This document shows positions 14,929 to 22,531 of a stretch of 43,533 nucleotides of DNA, piece by piece. The stretch is taken from the NCBI GenBank assembly GCA_005792355.1, contig SXSC01000056.1, positions 1-43,533 of the forward strand, written 5' to 3'. Below the pieces are notes generated by a model. That model was not told where the DNA came from, searched no databases, and saw only the letters and a program-made list of their open reading frames with translations. Source of the stretch: Opitutaceae bacterium (GTDB lineage: Bacteria; Verrucomicrobiota; Verrucomicrobiia; Opitutales; Opitutaceae). The position numbers were made by a program, and so were the translations under genes. The first letter of the stretch is position 1, and each line of letters opens with the position of its first letter.

Positions 14929-16359
14929 TTAGATGAATTTCAGTTTTCGGGCGGCAAAGAGCACCATGCGGAGCAGGAGCCAGCCGTGCCGCCACCGCTG
15001 GATGTTGGTCGTGCCGTAGGTGCGTTCCCGATACCGAATGGGGACGTCGGCGATCTTCAGGTTCTGTTTGGCGGCGCCGAACAACAGATCGAAATCGCCA
15101 AACGGATCGAAGTCGCCGAAATAGGAGCGGTGCGCGGCGATGCGTTCGTAGTGGGACCGGGTGAGCACCTTGGTCCCGCACAGCGTGTCCTTCACCGGCT
15201 GACCGAGCAGCCAGGTGAAGATCAGGCCAAACGCCTTGTTGGCGCAGAGGTTCAGGAACTGCATGGCTTTCTCGTCCATCGGATAGACGAGCCGCACGCC
15301 GTTGGCGAAGTCGGCCCGACCGCTGGCGATCACCTCGTAGAATTTCGGCAGCTCCTCGGGCGGCATCGTCAAATCCGCATCGAGAATCATGAGCACCTCG
15401 CCGGTGGCGACGGCAAAGCCGGCCCGCACCGCATCGCCCTTGCCCTGGCCGGTTTGCCGGAGAATTTTGATTCGCCGCTGCGGATTGGCCGCGACAACCC
15501 GCTGCATCTCCGCCCAGGTGTGGTCGCGCGAGTGACCCTCGACAAAAATGAGCTCGGTTCCGGCGCCCATTTCGGGGGTGCGCGCCACGGCCGCCAGGAT
15601 GTTGCCGGCCTCGTTGCGGGCGGGGATCACGACCGAGACGGTCAGCGGCCGCTGCGTGCCGCCCGCGTCGCGTCGTGCCACCAAAAAAACCGTGAGGCAG
15701 AACCACTGCAGGAGCGGGCCGAGCCAGCGGTTCACGAAACTTCCGAGGCCCAGCGCATGAAACGGCACCAGGATCCGGCCGTGCCGGGCGACCGGGCTCC
15801 AGCCGGCGAGCCGGAGCAGGTTGAGCACGTCGGACGAGGCGAGCCAGCTGTTCTGTGGCTGTTTGGCCTTCAGCCCAAGCCCACGCGCGAGCGAGAGAAA
15901 GGGGCGCCAGAGCGTGTTTTGGAAGTTGACCAACAGCCGGGTGTCCGCGTTCGACACGACGTGGAGCCGCTCGAACAACCGCTGGACGTCGGCCGCCAGA
16001 TTCAAGGTGTCAGAAATGATGATGACGTCGAAGGTCTCCGCCCGTTCGCTGGTCTCGCAGAGCTCGCCGGCCTGCGCGAAAAACTCCGCTTCGGGCAGGC
16101 GCACCCGGGCGGCGGCGATTTGCGTGGCGGAAAGATCGATGCCCACTTTGCGGGCGGCGCGGATCCGGCTGAGCAGTTCCCCGGAGCCACAGCCGATTTC
16201 GAGGACGCTGGCCCCGGCGGGGATCAGCAGATTGTAGTAATGGGCGAGCAGGGCGCGATACGCCCGTGCCCCCGGCAGCGGCACCGTCGGCGCGGCGTCG
16301 TAGAACGCTCGGACCCGATCAAGGTGTTCGCGGGCGAGGCTGGAGATTGCGGACGGCAT
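14929..16359 (-). CDS. Fusion of SAM methyltransferase and family 2 glycosyltransferase
   Basis: 476 residues from ATG 16359. An earlier TTG at 16425 is unlikely. The N-terminal domain (about 1-220) has the class I methyltransferase motif VLEIGCGSGELL and the acidic GIDLSATQ. The C-terminal domain (about 235-476) is GT2: TVSVVIPARNEAGNI, GQGKGDAVRAGF, the metal-binding LDADLTMPPEELP and FGDFDPFGDFDLLF, ending with the TTNIQRWRHGW stretch seen in dolichyl-phosphate-mannose-synthase-like enzymes. One protein thus combines methyl and glycosyl transfer, probably on a lipid-linked glycan at the cytoplasmic face. It is first in the minus operon running through the Wzm permease and diverges from the TolC-like gene across 130 bases. 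No Shine-Dalgarno motif was found. Confidence 0.82.
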   Translation of the reverse strand: MPSAISSLAREHLDRVRAFYDAAPTVPLPGARAYRALLAHYYNLLIPAGASVLEIGCGSGELLSRIRAARKVGIDLSATQIAAARVRLPEAEFFAQAGELCETSERAETFDVIIISDTLNLAADVQRLFERLHVVSNADTRLLVNFQNTLWRPFLSLARGLGLKAKQPQNSWLASSDVLNLLRLAGWSPVARHGRILVPFHALGLGSFVNRWLGPLLQWFCLTVFLVARRDAGGTQRPLTVSVVIPARNEAGNILAAVARTPEMGAGTELIFVEGHSRDHTWAEMQRVVAANPQRRIKILRQTGQGKGDAVRAGFAVATGEVLMILDADLTMPPEELPKFYEVIASGRADFANGVRLVYPMDEKAMQFLNLCANKAFGLIFTWLLGQPVKDTLCGTKVLTRSHYERIAAHRSYFGDFDPFGDFDLLFGAAKQNLKIADVPIRYRERTYGTTNIQRWRHGWLLLRMVLFAARKLKFI

Positions 16360-16489
16360 GGGAGGTGGCACTTGTAAGATGCGGGAACCAAGGGCAGGTT
16401 GGCCTGTACCCACCGGAAGGCTCAAGACTTATGGATTGCAATCGCACTCGAAATCTCGCGCTTTGACCGTTCGACTGTTGCGTCGATCC

Positions 16490-17896
16490 ATGGTGTTGAA
16501 CGGCCTCACAATCCAACGCGCCGCCGCACGCGCGGTGGGCGGTCTCCTGCTCAGCCTGGCGCTTTCCCGCGCCTGGGCGCAATCGGGCGAGCTGGCCGGT
16601 TCGATGCCCGAGGACTATCTGCCGGGACTGAAGACGATTCTCGAGTCGGCCGGGCAACGCTCCCCGCAGATGATCGCGGCCGATTTTGAGCGCACGCTGG
16701 CCGAGGCGAGAATTGACGGAGCGAATGCGGCCCGTTTTCCCAGCGTTGGTGGCAACCTGAATTTTGCGCACAACCAAACCGCGGTCTCGAGCAACACGAG
16801 CACGCAGACCCGCGACAGCGGATTGTTCTACAACATCGGCGTCACGCAGTCGTTGTTCCACTGGCGGGCGTTGCAAAACCAGAGTGATTCGGCGCGCATC
16901 AACCTCTGGATTGCGCGGAAGAGCTACGATGTCGCGTCGCGCGAACTCGGCGTCGTGCTGCGGAGATCGTATCTCGCGCTGGTCGTCGAAAAAGCCCGGT
17001 TGCGGGCGGCGGCCGAATCGCTGAAACTCCTGCGCAGCGAGCTCGCGGTGACGGCCGAGAAACACGAACGCGGCACGGTGTCGTCGGCCGCGTTGGAAGG
17101 CGACAAGCTGAGGGTCCGTGAGGTGCAGCTGGAGGTCGACCGCGCGAGGGCGGAGTTTGACGCCAACCGCCGGCGTTTCGCCCGGCTGGCGGGGCTCACC
17201 GAACTGACCGACGCGGCGGTGCCCGACGAGATTCCGCGGCCGGCGTTTTCCCCCGATCTCGCGGCGGCGCTCACCGCCGCGGCGTTGCGCGACGGGGCCA
17301 AGAGCACCCTCGAATACGAAATCTACGAATTGCGGGTGCGCGATGCGATGCTGCGCCATGCGATCGAGAAGGTGCGGCTCTACCCCAAGTTTTTTGCCAG
17401 CGCCGGCTACAGCCTTGAGAACTCGACCAACGTGAATGGCAACACCGTGAACCAGCAGGGCATTCAGCGCCGCACGGTGAGTCTCTATGCGCAGTGGTCG
17501 ATCTTCGACGGTTTTGCGACGCGCGGCGTCCTGCGCGAGGCCCTCGCCGCGAAACGATTCCAGGAGCGGCAGCTGGTGGTCGGAATGGAGGGGATGCTTC
17601 AAAACATCCAGATCCTGGAGCGGTCCCTGAAGCTCGACGCGGAGCAGGTTGCGCTGGCCGAAATCCGGCACGCCCTCGCGGTCGAGGGCAGCAACGTCCT
17701 CGCCAAGGAGGTCGAATTCGGCAATGTTCCGAAAAGCGACTTCGACCGCGCGCGCGCCACCATCTTGCAGGCCGAGGCCAAGAACCAGGAATCGCGGGCG
17801 ATCCTGCTGGGCCGGTGGAGCGAATTTGTGGCGCTGGCCGGCGCCGATCCCGCCCAGAAAAATCCATCCGTCCGCCATGTTCGCGAAAAAAAATAA
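16490..17896 (+). CDS. TolC-like outer membrane efflux protein
   Basis: 468 residues from ATG 16490. The open frame extends upstream to 16358, but only this ATG puts a signal peptide at the N-terminus (hydrophobic GGLLLSLALSRAWA, cleavage before QSGEL). The body shows the duplicated long-helix pattern of outer-membrane factors, with RRSYLALVVEKARLRAAAES and later FGNVPKSDFDRARATILQAE. It would form the outer-membrane exit duct of a tripartite exporter with the HlyD/MacA-like and LolC/LolD-like products that follow. The next gene starts inside its 3' end (20-base overlap) around an A8 run, implying translational coupling. Confidence 0.87.
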   Translation: MVLNGLTIQRAAARAVGGLLLSLALSRAWAQSGELAGSMPEDYLPGLKTILESAGQRSPQMIAADFERTLAEARIDGANAARFPSVGGNLNFAHNQTAVSSNTSTQTRDSGLFYNIGVTQSLFHWRALQNQSDSARINLWIARKSYDVASRELGVVLRRSYLALVVEKARLRAAAESLKLLRSELAVTAEKHERGTVSSAALEGDKLRVREVQLEVDRARAEFDANRRRFARLAGLTELTDAAVPDEIPRPAFSPDLAAALTAAALRDGAKSTLEYEIYELRVRDAMLRHAIEKVRLYPKFFASAGYSLENSTNVNGNTVNQQGIQRRTVSLYAQWSIFDGFATRGVLREALAAKRFQERQLVVGMEGMLQNIQILERSLKLDAEQVALAEIRHALAVEGSNVLAKEVEFGNVPKSDFDRARATILQAEAKNQESRAILLGRWSEFVALAGADPAQKNPSVRHVREKK

Positions 17897-19013
17897 CGGC
17901 AGCGTCCTGTTGAAGCTTGGTCTCGTGCTCGCACTCCTGGCGGGCGCCGGCTATGTGGTCTGGCACAATCTGCGCGGCACGGCCCGCGTGAAGGCGGTCA
18001 ACCGCGACGTCGCGGTCGACGCGGTGACGGGCAGCATCGTGGTGCAGGCGGACGGCGGTTTCAAGCAGCTGAAAAGCGAAGCGGCGGGCAAGGTGGTGGA
18101 GACGAACATCAAACCCGGCAGTCATTTCAAGAAGGGCGATGCGCTCGTGCAGCTGGATACCACTGAGATCGACCGACAGATTGCGGAGACCAAGCGCAGA
18201 TTTGAGTCGGACAAGGCGCGGGCGAAAATCCTCCTCGACAACAATCCGGAGAAGAAGGTCGCGCAGGAGCGACTCGACACGGCAAAACGGCTGTTTCAGC
18301 TCGGCAATGCCTCGGAGGATGAGGTGAAGGTCCTGCAGCGCGGGCTCGAGGCGATCGAGACCCGGCTCAAACTGACCGAATTTGACGACCAGAAAGGCGA
18401 CGTCGACTATCGGGTGGCGATGGAAGGGCTCGCGCTGCTGCGCGAGAAGATGCGGGTGGTGGCGCCGTTCGACGGCACGATTCACAACGATGGCGCGCTG
18501 ACCTGGGAAGGTGCGCTGATCAATGCCGGCCAGGCCGTCACGGAGGTTTTTTCCCGCCAGCGCGTCGTCGTGGCGAAGATTGCCGAGGAAAGCTTTGGCC
18601 GGGTGAAGCTCGGTCAGTCGGCCCGGATTCGCCTGCTGACGTTTGGCAGCCAGAATTTCGACGCCACGGTCTCGGAACTTCTGCCCACGGCCGACGACTC
18701 GCAACGCTTCACGGTCTACCTCGAGGTGAAGGCGGAGCCGGAGCTGCTGAAGCCGCTGAGCACGGGGGAAGTGACCATTACGGTCGACCAGCGGCGCGAC
18801 CAGATGATGATCCTGCGGCGGGCGGTGTTTGACGCCAACAAGGTTTTCATCGTCAAGCAAGGCCGCGTCGAGCTGCGCGTGCTTGAAATCGGTTTTGTCG
18901 CGTTGAACGTCGTGGAGGTGCGCCAGGGCCTTGAGGTGGGGGATCAGGTGATTGTCGACAATCTGGAGGAGTTTCGCGCCGGCCAGCAGGTGCGGATCGA
19001 GGTGGTAAACTGA
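17877..19013 (+). CDS. HlyD/MacA-type periplasmic adaptor protein
   Basis: 378 residues from ATG 17877, which overlaps the TolC-like stop. A single N-terminal membrane segment (VLLKLGLVLALLAGAGYVVW) is followed by a lipoyl-like half (GKVVETNIKPGSHFKKGDAL), a helical hairpin rich in Lys/Glu/Arg (about 100-185), the second lipoyl half (MRVVAPFDGTI) and beta-barrel and membrane-proximal domains. This is the layout of RND/ABC membrane-fusion proteins that bridge an inner-membrane transporter to TolC. With a LolC/MacB-type permease downstream it most resembles MacA of an ABC exporter. The substrate is unknown. The larger open frame starting at 17649 is a shadow of the TolC-like gene. Confidence 0.87.
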   Translation: MFAKKNNGSVLLKLGLVLALLAGAGYVVWHNLRGTARVKAVNRDVAVDAVTGSIVVQADGGFKQLKSEAAGKVVETNIKPGSHFKKGDALVQLDTTEIDRQIAETKRRFESDKARAKILLDNNPEKKVAQERLDTAKRLFQLGNASEDEVKVLQRGLEAIETRLKLTEFDDQKGDVDYRVAMEGLALLREKMRVVAPFDGTIHNDGALTWEGALINAGQAVTEVFSRQRVVVAKIAEESFGRVKLGQSARIRLLTFGSQNFDATVSELLPTADDSQRFTVYLEVKAEPELLKPLSTGEVTITVDQRRDQMMILRRAVFDANKVFIVKQGRVELRVLEIGFVALNVVEVRQGLEVGDQVIVDNLEEFRAGQQVRIEVVN

Positions 19014-19038
19014 CGCGCCCACGGCCGCACTCGCGCAG

Positions 19039-19047
19039 TTTTTTTTT
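19039..19047 (+). repeat. T9 homopolymer before the permease start
   Basis: Nine T's lie between the adaptor stop and the GTG-ATG start of the permease, preceded by a GC-rich stretch that forms only a short CGCG/CGCG stem. It could act as a weak attenuator or as a slippage-prone spacer. Confidence 0.4.
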
Positions 19048-19050
19048 GTG

Positions 19051-20292
19051 ATGTCGCCCAATTTTCGCATCGGTTTCCGGTTTCTCACCGCGAAGAAGCG
19101 GGCCATGTTCATGAGCCTGTCGTGCACGATTCTGGGCGTGGGTCTCTTTATCGTCACGCAGGCGACCACGAGCGGATTCGAGGATTTTTTCACCAAAACG
19201 ATTCTGGGCATTCACGGGGCGATCCGGATCGAGGACAAGATTCAGGACACGATGCGGAGCATGGCCGCGGCCGGCGGGGGGGACTCCTATTTTACCCGGC
19301 GTGACGGCGTGAAATATATCGAGGGCATCGAGGAGCCGCAGCCACTCATCGACGCGGTCCGGCAGTTTCCCAACGTCCGGGGAGTTTCCGCCGTGGTGCG
19401 GGGCAACGTGCAAATCACGAGTGCGTTCAAGACCGAGGATGGGCAGGTCTTCGGCATCAGACTGGAGGATCATGTGCGCGTCTCCCTGCTCGCCGAGCAG
19501 ATTACGAACGGGCAAATCGAAGATTTTCGGAATTCGCCATCTGGAGCGCTGGTGGGCCGGGTGCTGGCTGACCGGCTGCAACTGGCGGTGGGCGATTCAT
19601 TTTCCATCATCGCCCGTGGATCATCGCGGCGCGTGCGGGTCTCGGCCATTTACGAAACGGGCTACCGGGAGGTGGATAAGAGCAATGTCTACCTGCACCA
19701 ACCAGAGGCGCGTTCATTGCTCAAGCGAGCCTCGGGTGCCAGCTTCCTGCAGATTAGCCTGCACGATCCGAGCCGTGCCCCACAGGATGCCGCGCGCATG
19801 GAGCAGGTGTTGCGGCACGGTGTGAAACCCTGGCAGGAGCGGGAAAAGACTTGGCTGGCGGTCTTCCGAGCCCTGCGAATTTCGACGATGATCACCGTCT
19901 CCGTCTTCACGCTCATCGCCAGCCTCGCGATGTTCAATACGCTGGCGATGATCGTGCTCGAGAAAACCAAGGACATCGCGATCCTCCGGTCGATGGGCTA
20001 CGAGCGACGCGATATCACGCAGATTTTCCTCTGGCAGGCGGGCATTGTGCTGGCCATTGGTGCGGCGGTCGGGGTGGTGTTTGGGGCCGGGGTCACGTGG
20101 CTCGTCGGCCAGGTGCCGCTGCCGGTCAACGGAATTTTCAAGACGGAGCACTTCATCGTCACCTGGGAACCGAGTCACTACGTCGGCGCGGTCGCAACCG
20201 CGGTCGTCATGGTGATGATTGCGAGCCTGATCCCGGCCCGCCGCGCGGCGCGTCTTGAGCCCGGAGACATCGTGCGGGGGACGGCGCAGTAG
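19051..20292 (+). CDS. LolC/MacB-type ABC transporter permease (FtsX domain)
   Basis: 413 residues from ATG 19051 (a GTG immediately precedes it). The topology is classic: one N-terminal helix (LSCTILGVGLFIVTQATTS), a large periplasmic domain (about 45-270), then three helices including IASLAMFNTLAMIVLEKTKDIAILRSMG and the C-terminal MVMIASLIPARRAARLEPGDIVRGTA. The IVLEK.KDIAILRSMG block and the closing IVRGTA are hallmarks of LolC/LolE. With the TolC-like and adaptor genes directly upstream, it likely extracts a lipophilic or peptide substrate for outward transport, MacB-fashion. Its ATPase is encoded after a four-helix-bundle gene that interrupts the usual permease-ATPase adjacency. Confidence 0.87.
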   Translation: MSPNFRIGFRFLTAKKRAMFMSLSCTILGVGLFIVTQATTSGFEDFFTKTILGIHGAIRIEDKIQDTMRSMAAAGGGDSYFTRRDGVKYIEGIEEPQPLIDAVRQFPNVRGVSAVVRGNVQITSAFKTEDGQVFGIRLEDHVRVSLLAEQITNGQIEDFRNSPSGALVGRVLADRLQLAVGDSFSIIARGSSRRVRVSAIYETGYREVDKSNVYLHQPEARSLLKRASGASFLQISLHDPSRAPQDAARMEQVLRHGVKPWQEREKTWLAVFRALRISTMITVSVFTLIASLAMFNTLAMIVLEKTKDIAILRSMGYERRDITQIFLWQAGIVLAIGAAVGVVFGAGVTWLVGQVPLPVNGIFKTEHFIVTWEPSHYVGAVATAVVMVMIASLIPARRAARLEPGDIVRGTAQ

Positions 20293-20314
20293 CGCGGAGC
20301 GCGATGGAGGCGCG

Positions 20315-20325
20315 CGGGAGAAGGG
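20315..20325 (+). repeat. Left polypurine arm flanking the four-helix-bundle gene
   Basis: CGGGAGAAGGG, within a GGGAG/GGGAA-rich tract (20315-20361), is the exact reverse complement of 20780-20790. The two arms bracket the four-helix-bundle gene at 20394-20753. Confidence 0.6.
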
Positions 20326-20393
20326 AGGAGCTCGACAGGGAAAAGGGAGCAGGGAGCAGGAGCTGATCTAAGATTTCAAAACTGATAACCAAC

Positions 20394-20753
20394 ATGAACG
20401 ACGACACATTTGAGAATTTGGAGGTGTGGCAGGAGGCGGTCGAGTTGGCGGCGCGGGTTTACGAGCTGTTTCGGGAATGCCGTGATTTCGATTTTCGCGG
20501 GCAAATCCAGGCAGCTGCGGTTTCGGTTTCGAACAATATCGCCGAAGGCTACGAACGGAGCTCGAACGCTGAATTCGTCCGCTTTCTCGATATCGCGCGC
20601 GGATCGTGCGGAGAGGTGCGATCGCAAACGGACGTTGCCGCACGTCTGAAACTGTTGAAGCAACCGGACGCAACTGCGCTGATTGCCGACGCGAAACTCC
20701 TTTCGAAGCGCATCGCACGCCTGATGGAAGTACGCCGAAAAGATTTCAGTTGA
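20394..20753 (+). CDS. Four-helix-bundle protein (23S rRNA intervening-sequence / S23 type)
   Basis: 119 residues. The sequence matches the S23/IVS-type four-helix-bundle family: an N-terminal FENLEVWQEAVELAARVYEL helix, then AAAVSVSNNIAEGYER with the conserved N-N-I-A-E-G, then EFVRFLDIARGSCGEVRSQ. Such proteins were first seen in intervening sequences of 23S rRNA genes and resemble diversity-generating-retroelement Avd proteins; their cellular role is mostly unknown. Here the gene is free-standing between the permease and ATPase of an ABC exporter, three bases before the ATPase start. Inverted polypurine arms flank it, as if it had been inserted. No rRNA or reverse transcriptase is nearby. 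Confidence 0.88.
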   Translation: MNDDTFENLEVWQEAVELAARVYELFRECRDFDFRGQIQAAAVSVSNNIAEGYERSSNAEFVRFLDIARGSCGEVRSQTDVAARLKLLKQPDATALIADAKLLSKRIARLMEVRRKDFS

Positions 20754-20756
20754 TCA

Positions 20757-21467
20757 ATGCCTTCTCCTTTCTCCCTTCCCCCTTCTCCCGATGCGGACAT
20801 CGCGTTGCGCTGTCAGCATCTTCATCGCCACCTCGGTCTTGGGGAGGGGCGCGTGCACGTGCTCAAGGGGGTGTCTTTCGAGGCCCGCCGCGGTCAGGTT
20901 TACGCGATTGTGGGCCCTTCCGGCTGCGGCAAGAGCACCTTGCTTTACCTGCTCGGTCTGCTGGATCGTCCGGACGATGGTGAGATCGAGATCAACGGGA
21001 AAGTGATGTCGAATCACGACGACCGGGCGCGCACCGCCGCGCGCGGGGAGCACATCGGTTTCGTTTTTCAGTTTCACTTCCTGATGCTGGAGTTCACGGC
21101 GTTGGAAAACGTGATGATGCCAATGCGCAAGCTCGGCCGGCTCGCTCCGGATGCGATGAAGGCGCGCGCCCATGCGCTCCTGGAATCCGTCGGTCTCGGG
21201 GCCAAGACCCACCGCCTCTGCACCCAACTCTCCGGGGGTGAACAGCAACGGGTGGCGATTGCCCGGGCGCTGTCGAACCAGCCAACGATTCTCCTGGCGG
21301 ATGAGCCAACGGGGAATCTCGACGTCAAGAACTCTGCCTTGGTTTTCGACTTGCTCACCCGGTTGGCCAAGGATCACGGGCAGGCGGTTATTCTGGTCAC
21401 CCACAACCCCGAAATCGCCCACCGGTGTGATTTTACCTGGTCGATGCGCGACGGGATTTTTGTCTAG
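20757..21467 (+). CDS. LolD/MacB-type ABC transporter ATPase
   Basis: 236 residues. Walker [16 protein letters not shown], a Q-loop in FVFQFHFLM, signature [15 protein letters not shown], Walker [13 protein letters not shown] and the H-loop LVTHN are all intact and typical of the LolD/MacB subfamily. It should energise the permease at 19051-20292. The ATG at 20757 lies three bases after the four-helix-bundle stop. The first dozen residues ([14 protein letters not shown]) are encoded by the pyrimidine-rich right arm of the inverted repeat, so the original start may have been replaced. The conserved domain begins around residue 15. Confidence 0.88.
   Translation: MPSPFSLPPSPDADIALRCQHLHRHLGLGEGRVHVLKGVSFEARRGQVYAIVGPSGCGKSTLLYLLGLLDRPDDGEIEINGKVMSNHDDRARTAARGEHIGFVFQFHFLMLEFTALENVMMPMRKLGRLAPDAMKARAHALLESVGLGAKTHRLCTQLSGGEQQRVAIARALSNQPTILLADEPTGNLDVKNSALVFDLLTRLAKDHGQAVILVTHNPEIAHRCDFTWSMRDGIFV
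20780..20790 (+). repeat. Right polypyrimidine arm flanking the four-helix-bundle gene
   Basis: CCCTTCTCCCG lies in a C/T-only tract (20760-20789) and is the exact reverse complement of 20315-20325. It sits inside the first codons of the LolD-like ATPase. Confidence 0.6.
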
Positions 21468-21645
21468 ACCGGAGGCTGGGGAAAAGCCGGACGGGGAGTT
21501 GTCGCGCGGCATAACGGCGACCAAAGCACCGCTACGCGATTGCTAATATTGCCCGGGCGAAAAATTCGTGCCGAAATTTTGGTTTACAACCGAAAGACAG
21601 CGCCCTTCTTTCGAACGCGTTTTTGATTTATTTCACCATTTACCT

Positions 21646-21843
21646 GTGACGCCTCACACCTCGCGAAAACATTTCTTTGCCAAACTGCTTGGTCTGGTGG
21701 CGGTCGTGGGCGTGCCCGCGCAGCTCGTGGCGGTGTCAGCTGCCGAGGTGGCGGAGAGCAAGACCGGCCGGCGGGTGAAAGTGCGGGGGCTTGAGGTGCG
21801 GAGCGATTTACGGGCAGTGGCCCGCCGCGGGGATTCCCAATAA
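21646..21843 (+). CDS. Small hypothetical protein leading the respiratory operon
   Basis: About 65 residues if translation begins at GTG 21646; the open frame reaches back to a GTG at 21568. The peptide starts TPHTSRKHFFAKLLGLVAVV and continues as AQLVAVSAAE into a basic C-terminus. The S-R-K-x-F-F-A-K-L followed by a hydrophobic stretch resembles a degenerate Tat/Sec-type signal, suggesting a small exported or membrane-tethered protein. No domain is recognised. It lies 28 bases before actA on the same strand, in the only sizeable gap (178 bases from 21468) that could hold the operon promoter. Confidence 0.45.
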   Translation: MTPHTSRKHFFAKLLGLVAVVGVPAQLVAVSAAEVAESKTGRRVKVRGLEVRSDLRAVARRGDSQ

Positions 21844-21871
21844 GGGGCGCGGTCCCGGACACTTTTCGCCC

Positions 21872-22531
21872 ATGTCGAAACTTTTCCCGAAATCGGCGAA
21901 CAAGCTGCCGCTCCAGATTATCGTCTATCTGGGAGTACTGGCGGGCATCGCCACCGCGGGTGTCACGTACTACCTGACGCCGAAGTACACGCGGGTGGGA
22001 TATGCCCCGGTTCAGCCCGTGCCCTTCAGCCACGCCAAGCATGTGCAGGAGGTCGGGCTCGATTGCCGCTATTGCCACTCCAACGTCGACAAGTCGGGCC
22101 ATTCCAACGTGCCGTCGGCCCAGACGTGCATGAATTGCCACAGCATCATCAAGACGACCAGCCCGCTGCTGGCCCCGGTGCGGGAGAGTTACGCCAACGG
22201 CACGCCGGTCCCGTGGGTGTGGATTCATCAGACTCCCGACTACGCCTACTTCAACCACGCGGTGCACGTAAATCGCGGGGTTTCCTGCGTCGAGTGCCAC
22301 GGCAAGGTCAATGAGATGGACACGGTCGTCCACACCCAGCCGTTGAGCATGGGATTCTGCCTTGATTGCCACCGCGATCCCGCCAGCCGTCTCCGCAGTC
22401 CGAAGGATGTCTACAACCTCGATTCCCCGCGCCTGGCAGACCAGGGCGAGGCGGGCAAGAAGGCGGCCGAGACCTTCAAGCACGACTGGAAATTACTGCC
22501 TCCGCAGAGCTGTTCCGGCTGCCATCGATGA
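21872..22531 (+). CDS. actA: ActA, pentahaem cytochrome c subunit of alternative complex III
   Basis: 219 residues from ATG 21872. An N-terminal membrane anchor (about 12-34) is followed by five CxxCH haem c sites: CRYCH (65), CMNCH (86), CVECH (139), CLDCH (163) and CSGCH (214, almost at the C-terminus). Five haems fit ActA of characterised alternative complexes III. It sits on the periplasmic side and passes electrons from the ActB iron-sulfur chain towards a soluble or bound cytochrome c. The last four bases overlap the actB ATG. No Shine-Dalgarno motif is apparent. Confidence 0.93.
   Translation: MSKLFPKSANKLPLQIIVYLGVLAGIATAGVTYYLTPKYTRVGYAPVQPVPFSHAKHVQEVGLDCRYCHSNVDKSGHSNVPSAQTCMNCHSIIKTTSPLLAPVRESYANGTPVPWVWIHQTPDYAYFNHAVHVNRGVSCVECHGKVNEMDTVVHTQPLSMGFCLDCHRDPASRLRSPKDVYNLDSPRLADQGEAGKKAAETFKHDWKLLPPQSCSGCHR

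Noticed and set aside
16434..16443. 10-base palindrome GATTGCAATC in the divergent region before the TolC-like gene
   Set aside because: Perfect 10-base palindromes are expected by chance dozens of times in a window this size; nothing else supports an operator here.
16319..17878. 519-codon minus-strand open frame opposite the TolC-like gene
   Set aside because: Composition is Arg/His/Gly-rich without domains. The plus strand has a complete signal peptide and outer-membrane-factor pattern, so this is a shadow of GC-rich codon bias.
17886..17893. A8 run at the TolC-like/adaptor overlap as a programmed frameshift site
   Set aside because: The adaptor has its own ATG and needs an N-terminal membrane anchor. 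A TolC-adaptor fusion would place domains in incompatible compartments, so coupling is the simpler reading.
17271..19211. 646-codon minus-strand open frame opposite the adaptor and permease genes
   Set aside because: It spans the boundary of two well-supported plus genes and ends in an Arg/Pro-rich tail typical of antisense translation.
20394..20753. Diversity-generating retroelement suggested by the Avd-like four-helix-bundle protein
   Set aside because: No reverse transcriptase, template repeat or C-type lectin target gene is in the window.
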